Source: a bacterium
GTDB lineage: Bacteria > SAR324 > XYD2-FULL-50-16
DNA: 40,084 nt
Assembly: GCA_018830885.1 (NCBI GenBank)
Contig: JAHJRI010000052.1
Span: 1-40,084 of the forward strand
Direction: 5' to 3'
The position numbers were made by a program, and so were the translations under genes. Under the pieces are notes generated by a model. The model saw only the letters and a program-made list of their open reading frames with translations. It had not been told where the DNA came from and did no database searches. Below, one piece after another: positions 14,951 to 24,249 of this stretch (positions within the stretch are counted from its first letter, which is position 1; each line of letters starts with the position of its first letter).

Positions 14951-15541
14951 ATGGACAAAATCAATAAATCAATCGACAAGGAGGTCATTGAGAGATGTTT
15001 TCGGGAGCTGATGGAAAAGGGCCTGGGGCTTGACATGAGTGATCCCAACTTTCTCGAGACGCCCCAGCGGGTTGCGCGGAGCTACGAGGAGATCTTTGCC
15101 GGCCTGGACAGCGCCGATGACGAGATCCACAAGATATTCGAAACCGGTTTTCCCACCGATTACACCGGTATCGTGCTGGAAAAGGGGATCACCGTATTCT
15201 CCATGTGCCCCCACCACTTCCTGCCCATTCGCTACGAGGTCACCATCGGCTACATTCCCAACGGTAAAGCCCTCGGCCTGAGCAAACTGGCGCGGATTAT
15301 TGAACTGATGGGGAAAATGCCCTGTATCCAGGAGGATTTCACCGAACGCATCGTGAACGAGATCGATGATCACATCCGGCCGCTGGGTGTCATCTGTATT
15401 GTCAAGGGCGCCCATTACTGCATGCGTATGCGCGGGGTGAAGCAGAAGGATTCCTGGACAACCACCAGTTCGGTGCGTGGCGTATTCCTGACCAAGGAGG
15501 AGATGGAAGCGAAGTTCTACAACCTGATTAAAGGCATCTAA
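14951..15541 (+). CDS. folE: GTP cyclohydrolase I
   Basis: The 196-residue enzyme converts GTP to 7,8-dihydroneopterin triphosphate, the first step of folate (and possibly queuosine-type pterin) synthesis. The zinc and catalytic residues are visible: Cys86, His88 and His89 in SMCPHHFLP, and Cys157 in HYCMRMRGVKQ. GLSKLARI and the C-terminal TTSSVRGVF are also typical of type IA. Length is within the family range. AAGGA precedes the ATG and a strong promoter lies about 100 bp upstream. It is a single-gene unit, convergent with the YcaO gene with only 8 bp between stops. Confidence 0.97.
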   Translation: MDKINKSIDKEVIERCFRELMEKGLGLDMSDPNFLETPQRVARSYEEIFAGLDSADDEIHKIFETGFPTDYTGIVLEKGITVFSMCPHHFLPIRYEVTIGYIPNGKALGLSKLARIIELMGKMPCIQEDFTERIVNEIDDHIRPLGVICIVKGAHYCMRMRGVKQKDSWTTTSSVRGVFLTKEEMEAKFYNLIKGI

Positions 15542-15549
15542 ACATCTCC

Positions 15550-17202
15550 TTATCCCGGCTCCGGGGGTTGGGTCGGGGGAGGAAAAAAGGCGGCCTGCTT
15601 TTTGATTTCCAGTCGGTCATACAGTTTCAGCAGATTCAGATAGTCCCCATGCAGGGTGGTATTGACCAGGAATGCGTCCCCGTTCAGGATGCGCCGGGCT
15701 TGCGCCACGTTTTCCCGTCCGAATATGCTGAAGAGGGCATCTTCATACTCCTCCCAGACCAGCTGCTCCCCGTTCATGCGGATCAGTTCCGCCACAATGT
15801 GCCCCAGCCTGTTGGTCCCGAATTCCAAGCACGCCAGGGCCTCCGGCATGTTACCCTGGCGCAGATATAGATGAGCCCTGAACTCCAGGATCGTGAAGCT
15901 GGTCTCGAAAATCACCCCGATATATTTTTCCACGTTCAGGGTATCTTCCAGGGAGCCGATGGTGTCCAGGATTTCCTCAGGATCATAATCCTCGGCATGC
16001 AGCACCATGTTCCGGATCCTTTTGCCGCTGTTTTTGTTGTTGTAGATCAGATCCTCTATCGGGTAGACCTCTGAAACCCCCGGCACGATCATCTGGCAGG
16101 AGTAAAACCCAAGATACCGGTATTCCCTCAGGTAGATCTCCCGGCCCATGGTGTTCAGAATATTCGTCAGGAAGGCATATTCGGCCTCATTTCCCTCGTC
16201 CCGGTCAAGCCAGGGGGTGTAGGCAAAACTTTTTGCTGAACATAAAAATCCAAATCCCAGCTTTCCATTGGAGTCGATAAAATGGGACTCCAGGTTGAAA
16301 CTGTCTGAAACGATGTCCATGTCAAAGGTCGGGATTTCAAATCCATCCAGATTGTCCAGTCCCCGACCCTGCATCAATTCCGTCATCGTCCGCTCCAGCG
16401 CGACTTCCAGAATCGGATGGGCGCCAAATGAAACAAACAGGGAGGCGTTCTCCGGATGGATCAACGAGATCGCGGTAACGGGGTATTTCCCTCCCAATGA
16501 GGCATCCAGAACCTCTACCCGGTATCCCAGTTTTCGCAATGCGGAAACATCCGCATACAGGCGTTCAAAGGAACGAACGATTTCATCGGGGAATCTTGGC
16601 AGGGCATACCCGTTTTTAATCGTCTCAATTTTGACATACCGTTCAAATATCTCGCTGAGGGCCTGCACCTGTGCTTCCCGGGGCGTATTCCCCGTCGCCA
16701 GACCGTTGCTGACATAAAGATTGCTCAAAATATTCAGCGGGAAATAGACCGTCTCCCCGGTCGACTGGTTGGTGAAAGGCAGTGCGACGATCCTGTCTTC
16801 ATAGTCACTGTTGAAATCAACCAGGTCGTCATCATGGAGTTCCCCATCCGGATTATACACCCGGCGCAACGCCTCGTTCAGATAGGCTCCGCCATATTCG
16901 AAGGCAATTTGATCCGGATAGTATGTCCGGTCTGCCAGGTGAAAATTGATAAAGAAGTTATTGGTCTGGAGCCGCTCAATATACTCACCCAGGGCACTGG
17001 CCAGCGATGCGTCTGACACAATCCCTTTTCCGTTGGCATAGATATGGCCGGGCGCTTCAACCGAAGCGAGATTCACAGAGTAACAATGCGCCAGGGGATG
17101 CTTCTCCTGGGGGAACGTCATGTTGCAGCCAGCGTCTGCCAGAACCGCTTTCATTTTTGCGATGGACTCTTCCAGGGGGACGCTTTTGGATAACAGTTTC
17201 AT
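15550..17202 (-). CDS. ycaO: YcaO-domain protein
   Basis: The 550-residue protein is a stand-alone YcaO-family protein similar in size to E. coli YcaO (586 aa). An N-terminal part precedes the ATP-dependent YcaO domain, which includes ALGEYIERLQTNNFF, EAQVQALSEIFERYVK (the Glu-rich ATP/Mg region) and AISLIHPENASLFVSFGAHP. A helical tail follows, ending in a proline-rich PPPTQPPEPG. YcaO enzymes activate amide carbonyls with ATP, and E. coli YcaO assists RimO in ribosomal S12 methylthiolation. The proline-rich end is typical of non-azoline YcaOs. I chose ATG 17202, with GAGG just upstream, over an in-frame start at 17253. No precursor peptide or rimO gene is visible nearby. Confidence 0.85.
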   Translation of the reverse strand: MKLLSKSVPLEESIAKMKAVLADAGCNMTFPQEKHPLAHCYSVNLASVEAPGHIYANGKGIVSDASLASALGEYIERLQTNNFFINFHLADRTYYPDQIAFEYGGAYLNEALRRVYNPDGELHDDDLVDFNSDYEDRIVALPFTNQSTGETVYFPLNILSNLYVSNGLATGNTPREAQVQALSEIFERYVKIETIKNGYALPRFPDEIVRSFERLYADVSALRKLGYRVEVLDASLGGKYPVTAISLIHPENASLFVSFGAHPILEVALERTMTELMQGRGLDNLDGFEIPTFDMDIVSDSFNLESHFIDSNGKLGFGFLCSAKSFAYTPWLDRDEGNEAEYAFLTNILNTMGREIYLREYRYLGFYSCQMIVPGVSEVYPIEDLIYNNKNSGKRIRNMVLHAEDYDPEEILDTIGSLEDTLNVEKYIGVIFETSFTILEFRAHLYLRQGNMPEALACLEFGTNRLGHIVAELIRMNGEQLVWEEYEDALFSIFGRENVAQARRILNGDAFLVNTTLHGDYLNLLKLYDRLEIKKQAAFFPPPTQPPEPG

Positions 17203-17253
17203 GTTAATGCCTCGTTGTGCCGGACAGGGCTTGGTGGTTTGTATGAAAAACAC

Positions 17254-17276
17254 TCACCACAGAGACACGGAGATCG
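17254..17276. repeat. Dispersed repeat AAAACACTCACCACAGAGACAC
   Basis: The sequence TGAAAAACACTCACCACAGA, continuing GACACGGAG, at about 17243-17271 recurs identically at about 32683-32711. Variants of CACAGAGACACGGAG are widespread in many environmental bacterial genomes; the function is unknown. Confidence 0.65.
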
Positions 17277-17449
17277 CGAAGGAAAACCAGCTGAGCTGAG
17301 TGACTGTCATAGAGCTGTTTCAATTGCTTGGAGCAGTTTCTTAGATGATCTTGACGAAATGGAGCGATAGAAACCCAGCGATGTCATTCTCATGTTTCAT
17401 TGTGCCTCACCCGGGGCATGTTGGTTTATGCGGCTTACAATGCCCCGTT

Positions 17450-17683
17450 TTATATCTGCGGTGTCAGCTTCTGCGTGGCGATATACAAATCCTCGACGTT
17501 CTTTCTGGCCCAGGGATTCTTGCGCAGGAATTTCAAGCTGGACTTCACGGAGGGTTCGTTGATGAAACAACGGATCTCGATGCGTTTGCTCAGCTCCCGC
17601 CATCCATAGTGTTCAACCAGGCTGTTCAGGATCCGTTCCAGGGTAATCCCGTGCAGCGGATTGTTGGGTTGTTTCCCGGTCAT
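17450..17683 (-). CDS. DUF2132 (VF530-like) protein
   Basis: The 77-residue protein from ATG 17683 begins [19 protein letters not shown] and contains [44 protein letters not shown]. This is the highly conserved signature of the small VF530/DUF2132 family, thought to be DNA-binding from its fold; its role is unknown. An in-frame start at 17740 would add 19 residues not typical of the family. It lies upstream of the YcaO gene on the same strand with a 250-bp gap holding a dispersed repeat. Confidence 0.85.
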   Translation of the reverse strand: MTGKQPNNPLHGITLERILNSLVEHYGWRELSKRIEIRCFINEPSVKSSLKFLRKNPWARKNVEDLYIATQKLTPQI

Positions 17684-17847
17684 AAACAGGCGTTCTCGTT
17701 GGGGTTCGTTGTGCTGGGGTATCATGATTATAATATACAAGAGAAACAGGTTATCTGCAATCTTCTCAGCAGCGGTTGAGGATTCATCATTGACATCACA
17801 ACGTTATAGTGTTCTGATGGCAGTGACACCACATTGGAGATATCCTT

Positions 17848-18081
17848 ATGGCAATACTATCGAAACGGTCAACCATTTATCTGGATCCTGTCCTTCACCA
17901 GGCATTGCGGATTAAATCCCTTGAAACATCCCGGTCAATGTCGGAAATTATTAACGAGGCTGTGAAAGAAGCGCTTGCAGAAGATGCGGAGGATCTGGCC
18001 GCCTTTGAAGAAAGGGTTGAAGAACCCCTGATCAGCTATGAACAGATGGTCAAAAAATTGAAAAAGGATGGGCGCATATAA
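17848..18081 (+). CDS. Ribbon-helix-helix antitoxin (CopG/RelB-like)
   Basis: The 77-residue protein begins with the ribbon KRSTIYLDPVLHQALRIKS, followed by helices SMSEIINEAVKEAL, a ribbon-helix-helix DNA-binding domain. The acidic C-terminus (FEERVEEPLISYEQMVKKLK) should wrap the toxin. GGAG lies before the ATG. The gene overlaps the toxin start by 14 bp, the usual arrangement for a type II pair in which the antitoxin represses its own promoter. A promoter is not clear; TTGACA at 17790 has no correctly spaced -10 box. Confidence 0.88.
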   Translation: MAILSKRSTIYLDPVLHQALRIKSLETSRSMSEIINEAVKEALAEDAEDLAAFEERVEEPLISYEQMVKKLKKDGRI

Positions 18082-18325
18082 AATTTTTTTTAAACAATCG
18101 GTGTGGAAGGATTTTAAATCGATTCCTGACCGGGACCTATCCAGAATTCTTGATAGTATTCAATCGCTTGGTGATAATCCCCGCCAACCAGGTTGCAAAA
18201 AATTGAGTGGCCAGGAACGGTATCGGTTTCGCCAGGAACAATATCGGATTATTTACGCCATCCAGGATGAAGAACTGACCGTCTGGGTTGTCAAGGTCGG
18301 TCATCGCAAAACAGAGTATCGATGA
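18068..18325 (+). CDS. RelE/ParE-family toxin
   Basis: The 85-residue basic protein has the RelE/ParE fold sequence: KIFFKQSVWKDFKSIP, IQSLGDNPRQPGCKKLSG, RYRFRQEQYRIIYAI and VWVVKVGHRKTEYR. The pattern of arginines, the central tyrosines and the C-terminal VGHRKTEY are those of RelE mRNA interferases, which cut mRNA at the ribosome. No frame disruption is seen, so the toxin-antitoxin pair looks intact, unlike the MNT-HEPN pair at 2817-3265. Confidence 0.88.
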   Translation: MGAYKIFFKQSVWKDFKSIPDRDLSRILDSIQSLGDNPRQPGCKKLSGQERYRFRQEQYRIIYAIQDEELTVWVVKVGHRKTEYR

Positions 18326-18484
18326 CTTCTTTGCTGCCAGGGATGGATCGGGGCTTCTTTCGATGGCTGTGACCGGACTCCCCGGAGAAGGTTCAATCCG
18401 GACCGGCATGCGGATGAAATCTGTTGAAGAAACGGCTTCGTTGATATTTGATTGGAAAGATGCGGGGGCAGGCGCCGGGAGGAA

Positions 18485-19423
18485 TCAGGATATCACCTGG
18501 GAAGTGCTATGGCCCTCGCCCAGGCTCTCTTCCTCCTGCTCCAGCTGGAACCGTTTTTTTGCGTTGTGTTTGCAGTCAAGGTACAGAAATTTCACGGAAG
18601 CAAAAAAGGGGCTGTTGTCAAAATCCGCCGGTACAATCTGGCTGTAATTTTTTTTGAGGAGTTGGACCATTTTTTCAAAATCGCCAACGGTCTTCAGTGA
18701 CTTGATTTTCTTTTTTTTCCTCAGTCTCAGGGACGGGCTGACGGGATAACCCGCCTTGTGAAACCCGTGGGCAATCATCCCGGAGCAGATGTAATAGTGT
18801 TCAAAAATGGTATTCCCGCCAATATAGACCTTGATATCGGGTCGAAATTTAGTATACCAGTATTTGAAGAGCAGCTTTTCGATGTTCACCACATCATACC
18901 GGGGTTGCAATCGCACCATCTCTTCCATGTGCTGGATCACCGTTTTTTTGCCCTGCCTGGAGAGCATCACCGGCCGGCAGATACGGATATCCAGTTCCAG
19001 GTATTTGTCGATATCCCGGACAATCACCCCCTGGGGTTCCGCTTCGATGATTTTTCCATCTCCGAGATAGAATGCGGCGTGGCTGTATGGTGATTTTGTC
19101 AGGGTCTGGATAACATGGCTGATCCTTAGATTTCCTCTTACCAGGATCACATCACAGGGTTTTGCTGCTTCCAGGAATCGCATTTTTTTGTATTCCAGCA
19201 GCAGCTGTTCCTCCTCCTTCGACCCCAGAAGCGGCTGTGCAGAGTCGTACCCGGGGGCGACCTGCAACAGGTATTTCAACAGCCGGTTATACACCAGGTC
19301 ACGGGTTTTCTTACCTGCCAGGCTTTTTCCAAAATCATTCACCTCATTGAACAACCTGAAAAAAACGCGATCAATCCCGGGATTAACGCCATCCAGCAGC
19401 TTCAGATCAAAAAATCGTCTCAT
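18485..19423 (-). CDS. YiiX/YaeF-type permuted papain-like amidase
   Basis: The 312-residue protein has an N-terminal helical part and a C-terminal NlpC/P60-like domain of the circularly permuted type (PF05708). Visible are the DVILVRGN strand, the active-site histidine in SPYSHAAFYLG (His115) with GDGKIIEAEPQGV, and the cysteine in YYICSGMIAHGF (Cys213). The order His before Cys marks the permuted group. Such enzymes hydrolyse amide or thioester bonds in peptidoglycan or lipids. The last ~80 residues are charged and unique. It is 54 bp downstream of the acyl-CoA synthetase alpha-like gene and may be co-transcribed, though no functional link is obvious. Confidence 0.8.
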   Translation of the reverse strand: MRRFFDLKLLDGVNPGIDRVFFRLFNEVNDFGKSLAGKKTRDLVYNRLLKYLLQVAPGYDSAQPLLGSKEEEQLLLEYKKMRFLEAAKPCDVILVRGNLRISHVIQTLTKSPYSHAAFYLGDGKIIEAEPQGVIVRDIDKYLELDIRICRPVMLSRQGKKTVIQHMEEMVRLQPRYDVVNIEKLLFKYWYTKFRPDIKVYIGGNTIFEHYYICSGMIAHGFHKAGYPVSPSLRLRKKKKIKSLKTVGDFEKMVQLLKKNYSQIVPADFDNSPFFASVKFLYLDCKHNAKKRFQLEQEEESLGEGHSTSQVIS

Positions 19424-19477
19424 ATCAATGATTGGATCAGGTCAGAGAGAAACCCCGCAGGCCAGCCAGCCTGTCGA

Positions 19478-20923
19478 TCATCGGGCAGAAGCCAATCGTT
19501 TTCGGTAATAATCATGCATCAGGGATAAAATCCGGGCTGTCTCATCGATCCGGTTCAACATCCGGATTCCCTGCTGATTGAGATCCGAAATAACCTGGCT
19601 CTCCCAATGGGTGTGATGGCTCGCGAGGATCACCGGAAAGTCGTACTCTTTCTGCAGACCATGAAACAGCAGCATAATCTGCTTACTATAATCGTTGAAG
19701 AACCGTTCTTCAGAGGAGGAACGGTCATCTATCATCCCGCTGTTGCCGAAGCCATGCAGAACGAGGGCATCGACTTCACCCGAGGTGATGATCGCCCGTG
19801 CCATTTCGATCAGGTTTTCCATGGGAAAGCCCAATCCGGAAGCCCCGATATCAACCGGATTTCGGGTGGAGGCTCTCGGTGGCATCCCTAGCGATTTCAA
19901 TGCTTTTTGCAGGGTTTGACCCAGTTCCGGAACGAGCAGCCCTTCCTGTTCGATAAAGCCGGAAAGGATAACGCCCCACGAACCGCCTACCGTAATGATA
20001 CCGACTCTGCGGCCCCGCATCAGCGGACGCTCCGTCAAGGCATGACCAAGAGGCAGCAGGAGTTCCATGGTTGGCGACATAATGACGCCCAGCTGGTCTA
20101 GCGCCCCTTCGAAGACCTCCTTCCTTCCGGAAAGGGCCCCGGTATGGCTGCGCGCAGCCCTGGCGGAGCCCGGGGTCAGACCCGCCTTGAACACCACGAC
20201 CGGTTTTTTGCGCGTCAAGTCCCGCATCACCTCCCTGAAGCGGCTTCCGTCCCGCACGGTTTCAAGGTACATCAGAATCCCGTCTATATCCGGATCATGG
20301 TAGAAATGCGCCAGGAAATCGGTCACGGTCAAGTCGCATTCATTCCCGGTATGAACAAATTTTCCAACCCCCTGTCCCTGATACCGCCCGGACTCCAGCA
20401 GATCGTAGAACGCAAATCCACCCTGACAAATCGCGCCCAGACGGGTAGGACAGATATGGTCCGCGATACCGGCAGAGGCGTTGAAGCCCGCATGCAGGTT
20501 AAACGTGCCGCTGATATTCGGCCCCAGTATGGCAATCCCAAATGATTTGGCGAGTGCGACCAGCTTTTTTTCCTTATTGATCCCTTCCCGGTCATCAAAG
20601 ATTTCACCGAAACCTGCCGTGACCAGAGAGATGCCCTTGACCTTTTTTTCCCCGCAGGCCGCCAGAACCTTTTCCACCGATGCTTCCGGAATCGTGAAAA
20701 CGGCCAGGTCGACCGGACCCGGGATATCCCGGATATCCCTGTAGGCAGGAATATCATAGACCCGGGTGTTTTTCTGACTGACCGGGTAGATCTTCCCTGG
20801 ATACCCTGAGGAGAGCAGTCCTTTCATGATCATTGCTCCCCAGGAGGAGGGTCTCTGGGTCGCACCAATCACTGCAACAGACCCGGGATTGAGAAACACC
20901 TCCAGTTCGTCTCTTTTTTTCAA
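19478..20923 (-). CDS. ADP-forming acyl-CoA synthetase, alpha-subunit type
   Basis: The 481-residue protein has a CoA-binding Rossmann domain (VAVIGATQRPSSWG), a ligase-CoA domain, and the phosphorylated-histidine motif ARSHTGALSG. It stops where the beta (ATP-grasp) domain would start, so it corresponds to the alpha half of ADP-forming acetyl-CoA synthetase. The start appears to be TTG at 20923, with AGGAG six bases upstream. The 721-residue protein encoded 78 bp upstream carries both halves, so this second alpha subunit may use that protein's ATP-grasp domain or serve another acyl group. The enzymes convert acyl-CoA, ADP and Pi to acid, CoA and ATP. Confidence 0.87.
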   Translation of the reverse strand: MKKRDELEVFLNPGSVAVIGATQRPSSWGAMIMKGLLSSGYPGKIYPVSQKNTRVYDIPAYRDIRDIPGPVDLAVFTIPEASVEKVLAACGEKKVKGISLVTAGFGEIFDDREGINKEKKLVALAKSFGIAILGPNISGTFNLHAGFNASAGIADHICPTRLGAICQGGFAFYDLLESGRYQGQGVGKFVHTGNECDLTVTDFLAHFYHDPDIDGILMYLETVRDGSRFREVMRDLTRKKPVVVFKAGLTPGSARAARSHTGALSGRKEVFEGALDQLGVIMSPTMELLLPLGHALTERPLMRGRRVGIITVGGSWGVILSGFIEQEGLLVPELGQTLQKALKSLGMPPRASTRNPVDIGASGLGFPMENLIEMARAIITSGEVDALVLHGFGNSGMIDDRSSSEERFFNDYSKQIMLLFHGLQKEYDFPVILASHHTHWESQVISDLNQQGIRMLNRIDETARILSLMHDYYRKRLASAR

Positions 20924-21001
20924 TCAGATCTCCTGACAGCGGTTATTCTTTCAGGCACCCGTCCCATCCGGGTCAACTACAGGTTGAGAAAGGCCTGCGG
21001 T

Positions 21002-23167
21002 TCAGCCCGCATGGTTGTTTTCAGATGCCACGTTGTTTTTCAGGATGACCCGCGCATCGACCATGTGAACCCCGGTTTCATAGACAATCACCGGATTCAG
21101 ATCCATCTCGGATATCTCCGGATAGGCCTCGACAATCTCTGAACAGAGCAGCAGCAGCTTGCGGATGGCACCCTTGTCATAGGGCGCGCTGCCCCGGATA
21201 CCGTTCAGCATGGGGGCGGACCGGATTTCCGCCATCATGGTACTCGCCGAGTGGGGGGATATGGGCAGGACCCGGAAGGCGACGTCTTTCAACACCTCGA
21301 CCATGATGCCCCCCAGACCGAACATGATCACCGGCCCGAACTGGTCATCGATCTTGGTGCCAATGATCACTTCGATCCCGGGCTCGGCCATGGGTGTGAC
21401 CAGCACCCCGCGGATATTCGCATCTTTATTGTACTCCCTGGCACATTTGGTGATATCGATGAATGCGGACCGGACTGCAGCCGCTGTTTTCAGATGGAGA
21501 CGGACGCCCTTGGCGTCGCTCTTATGCAGAATGTCCGGGGAGACAATTTTCAGCACCACTTCGCCACCGATCTTTTTTGCGATCTTGACCGCCTCATCGG
21601 CCGTGGTGGCAAGCTGATCGTCTGCCACCGGGGCTCCGTGAATCTGAAAGAGCCGTTTGGCCTCCGGTTCCAGCAGGTAGTGCCGGCCTTCGGCTTGCGC
21701 CTGTTCGATGATCTGCCGGCCTTCGGGTTTTGCCTTGGCCCCCCAGTTAAAAACAAAATTGACCTTGCCGTGGTACTCCTGCAGATACCGCCCTCTTTCG
21801 GCCAGGGCGCCAAAGCAGCTGCAGGCGACATCCAGGGAGTCATGGACCGGGATACCGTAATACCGCAACAATTCCAGGGCATGGGGCTTCACCGAACTGT
21901 ACAGGCTGTGCACGATGATGGGTTTGTTCTTTTTCAGCAGCAATTTCCCCAATTGATGGGCCGCATCCTCCTCCTTCCAGATCAGGCTTTTTGCAAACCG
22001 GATCCCGTACCCGCCGAACAGCCCGACCATCAGCAGTCCGCCCACATTGGGATCCTTGAGAATCAGGTCGGCACATTCAGCAAAGAGTGACGGATCAGAG
22101 TCGGTTCCGCCGGCAACATCCACCGGATTCCTGATCGAGGCCGTAAAGGGCAGGATTTTTTTCAGTTTTTCCTGGGTTTTTTGGCTGAGTTCCGGAATCC
22201 CCACCCCCAGATCCGTCAGGATATCGGCAGCGATGGTGGCGTGTCCGCCGCCGTCTGCCAGGATGGCAACCTTGTTGTTTTTCAGGGCGGGAAGATTCGA
22301 CAGCGCCTCGGCCACCGGGAACAGGGTGTCCGACTTCTCCACCACGATAATACCCGACCGCTGGAAAGCCGTGCGCGCCACTTCCGACATGCCGGCCAGC
22401 GCCCCGGTATGGGACCCCGCCGACCGCTGCCCGGTCGACGAACGACCGCTTTTCAGCAGAATGATCGGTTTGTGCAGCGTGGTTTTGTATGCCTCCTGCA
22501 GAAAGCGCCGCCCGTCCCGCATCCCTTCCACGTAGAGCAGTACCGCCCGGGTCTGGGGATCGTTCTTGAAAAACTCGAGATATTCGTGGAACCGGATATC
22601 CAGCTCGTTTCCAACGCCCACATAGTAGGAGAATCCCCTGTTGCTTTTGAGCTTGGCTTCGGTAAACAGGCTCAGGGCCATGTTTCCGCTCTGGGAAACC
22701 AGCGCAATGTCGCCCCGGGGGGCATCCTGAAGACCCACCAGATTCAGGTTGGTACAGAGGTTCATCATCCCGGAGGTGTTCGGGCCGATCAGCCGGACCT
22801 GGTTCCTGCGTGCCGCAATCATCAGGGCTTCCTCGACCCTGCGGCCTTCTTCGCCTGTTTCTCCAAAACCGCCGGCGATAATCACCGCTCCGGCCACCCC
22901 CTTTTTCCCGCAATCTTCAAGCACGGCAGGAATGGTTTTGGCCGGGGTGGTGATCAGGGCCAGATCGACCGGCCCCTCAATATCCGAGATCTTGGCAAAA
23001 CAGTGCAAGCCCATGATGCTTTTTTCCTTCGGATTCACCGGATAGATCTTGCCCTCGTATTTCTCATCCAGCAGGATCCGGATTGCCTGAAATCCCCTTT
23101 TGGTATCCACCTTGGACGCGCCGACAATCGCCACCGATTCCGCCTGCAAAATTCTGTTCAGTGTCAT
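21002..23167 (-). CDS. ADP-forming acetyl/acyl-CoA synthetase (alpha-beta fusion)
   Basis: The 721-residue protein contains CoA-binding (ESVAIVGASKVDTKRG), succinyl-CoA ligase-like (VSQSGNMALSLFTEA) and phosphohistidine (SAGSHTGALAG) regions in the first ~460 residues. The beta ATP-grasp region follows from about residue 490 (EAVKIAKKIGGEVVLKI, DILHKSDAKGV, IGTKIDDQFGPVIMFGLGG). It forms ATP by substrate-level phosphorylation from an acyl-CoA. A good Shine-Dalgarno (GGGAGG) precedes the ATG, 14 bp after the crotonase stop, so the genes form an operon. In sulfate reducers or syntrophs such enzymes often finish fatty or aromatic acid degradation. Confidence 0.92.
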   Translation of the reverse strand: MTLNRILQAESVAIVGASKVDTKRGFQAIRILLDEKYEGKIYPVNPKEKSIMGLHCFAKISDIEGPVDLALITTPAKTIPAVLEDCGKKGVAGAVIIAGGFGETGEEGRRVEEALMIAARRNQVRLIGPNTSGMMNLCTNLNLVGLQDAPRGDIALVSQSGNMALSLFTEAKLKSNRGFSYYVGVGNELDIRFHEYLEFFKNDPQTRAVLLYVEGMRDGRRFLQEAYKTTLHKPIILLKSGRSSTGQRSAGSHTGALAGMSEVARTAFQRSGIIVVEKSDTLFPVAEALSNLPALKNNKVAILADGGGHATIAADILTDLGVGIPELSQKTQEKLKKILPFTASIRNPVDVAGGTDSDPSLFAECADLILKDPNVGGLLMVGLFGGYGIRFAKSLIWKEEDAAHQLGKLLLKKNKPIIVHSLYSSVKPHALELLRYYGIPVHDSLDVACSCFGALAERGRYLQEYHGKVNFVFNWGAKAKPEGRQIIEQAQAEGRHYLLEPEAKRLFQIHGAPVADDQLATTADEAVKIAKKIGGEVVLKIVSPDILHKSDAKGVRLHLKTAAAVRSAFIDITKCAREYNKDANIRGVLVTPMAEPGIEVIIGTKIDDQFGPVIMFGLGGIMVEVLKDVAFRVLPISPHSASTMMAEIRSAPMLNGIRGSAPYDKGAIRKLLLLCSEIVEAYPEISEMDLNPVIVYETGVHMVDARVILKNNVASENNHAG

Positions 23168-23181
23168 GGTTGTCCTCCCTG

Positions 23182-23946
23182 TTATTTTTTTTCTCTTTCC
23201 GCAAACCGCGTTAAGGAATCCTGACGCTCCTTGGTAAAGACGCAGGCCAGGCAGGCTTCGGTTTCAAAGTCCATCAAGGCATCCAGGCTGACTTCACCCG
23301 CCATCTGCAGTCCTTTTTTGATCATCTTGATGCTGAAGGAGGAGTTCCGGGCAATCTGCAGGGCCATCTCCCTGGCGGTCGCCATCAGCTTTTCTGCCGG
23401 TACGGCACGATTGACCAGCCCGATCCGTTCCGCCTCGCGACCGTCGATGTTCTGCGCGGTGAAAAGCAGCTCCTTCGCCTTTCCCGGACCGATCAAATCC
23501 TGCACCAGCCGCATGGCACCACCGGTGACCGAAGAGGTCACCCGGGCCTCCGGGGATCCGATCTGGGCATCTTCGGCGGCAATCCGGATATCACAGGCCA
23601 GCGCCAGTTCATACCCCGATCCCAGGGCATACCCGTTGATGGCGGCGATGGTGGGTTTTTCAAATTCGATAATCTTTTTCGAGGCCGCCTGCAGCTCCTC
23701 CAGGTAATCCCGATACGCCTCGGGGCTGCGATCCTTTGATTCCTTGAGATCCGCCCCCGTAGAAAACGCCCGCCCCTGTCCGGTGATAATGATGGATTTG
23801 GTGTCGGTATCTCCCGCAACATCATCAAAGGCGGTCTGCATATCGAGCCAGAGTTGCTTGTTCATGGCGTTTAACACTTTGGGCCGGTTGAGGGAGATGG
23901 TCGCGATACCTTCGGATTTTTCGTAAATGATGCATTCAAATTCCAT
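23182..23946 (-). CDS. Enoyl-CoA hydratase/isomerase (crotonase family)
   Basis: The 254-residue enzyme has the oxyanion-hole segment RAFSTGADL and the two catalytic glutamates of hydratases: Glu113 in GSGYELALACD and Glu133 in GSPEARVTS. It would hydrate an enoyl-CoA to 3-hydroxyacyl-CoA. ATG 23946 has AAGGAG upstream and is preferred to a start at 23976. It is the first gene of the operon with the two acyl-CoA synthetases. Hydratase and ligase together suggest catabolism of a short acyl-CoA. Dehydrogenase and thiolase partners are absent from the window. Confidence 0.9.
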   Translation of the reverse strand: MEFECIIYEKSEGIATISLNRPKVLNAMNKQLWLDMQTAFDDVAGDTDTKSIIITGQGRAFSTGADLKESKDRSPEAYRDYLEELQAASKKIIEFEKPTIAAINGYALGSGYELALACDIRIAAEDAQIGSPEARVTSSVTGGAMRLVQDLIGPGKAKELLFTAQNIDGREAERIGLVNRAVPAEKLMATAREMALQIARNSSFSIKMIKKGLQMAGEVSLDALMDFETEACLACVFTKERQDSLTRFAEREKK

Positions 23947-24249
23947 GATGGTCTCCTTTTCTGCCGGCCTGGACATGCTGATAATTCATGTCGGGCAGGC
24001 ACTATGATGGATTGGGTTCAGCTCATTCGTGCTTCAGGAAAAAACCAGCGTCTCCGGTGAAAGAAACCGGTTTCATGGGGATGCCTGACTCTAAAGCATT
24101 TCAGGCCGGTCAGTCAACCGCGGACGAATTTCTGGGACAGATTCCCGGGTTGGCAGGGGCATCCAAACGGCTCCTCTTATCAGTCTCATCCTTTGTCGTG
24201 CACCGGCGGACATGACACCGTGACCGAATAAACCGGCATCCGCAACGGT

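Noticed and set aside
17790..17810. Promoter of the toxin-antitoxin pair (TTGACA plus TATAGT)
   Set aside because: The spacing between the boxes is only 9 bases, far from the required ~17.
21251..22090. Long plus-strand open frame opposite the acyl-CoA synthetase gene
   Set aside because: It is antisense to a clear, full-length gene with strong motifs. Its composition (many His, Gln, Pro, Gly) is typical of an opposite-strand artefact.
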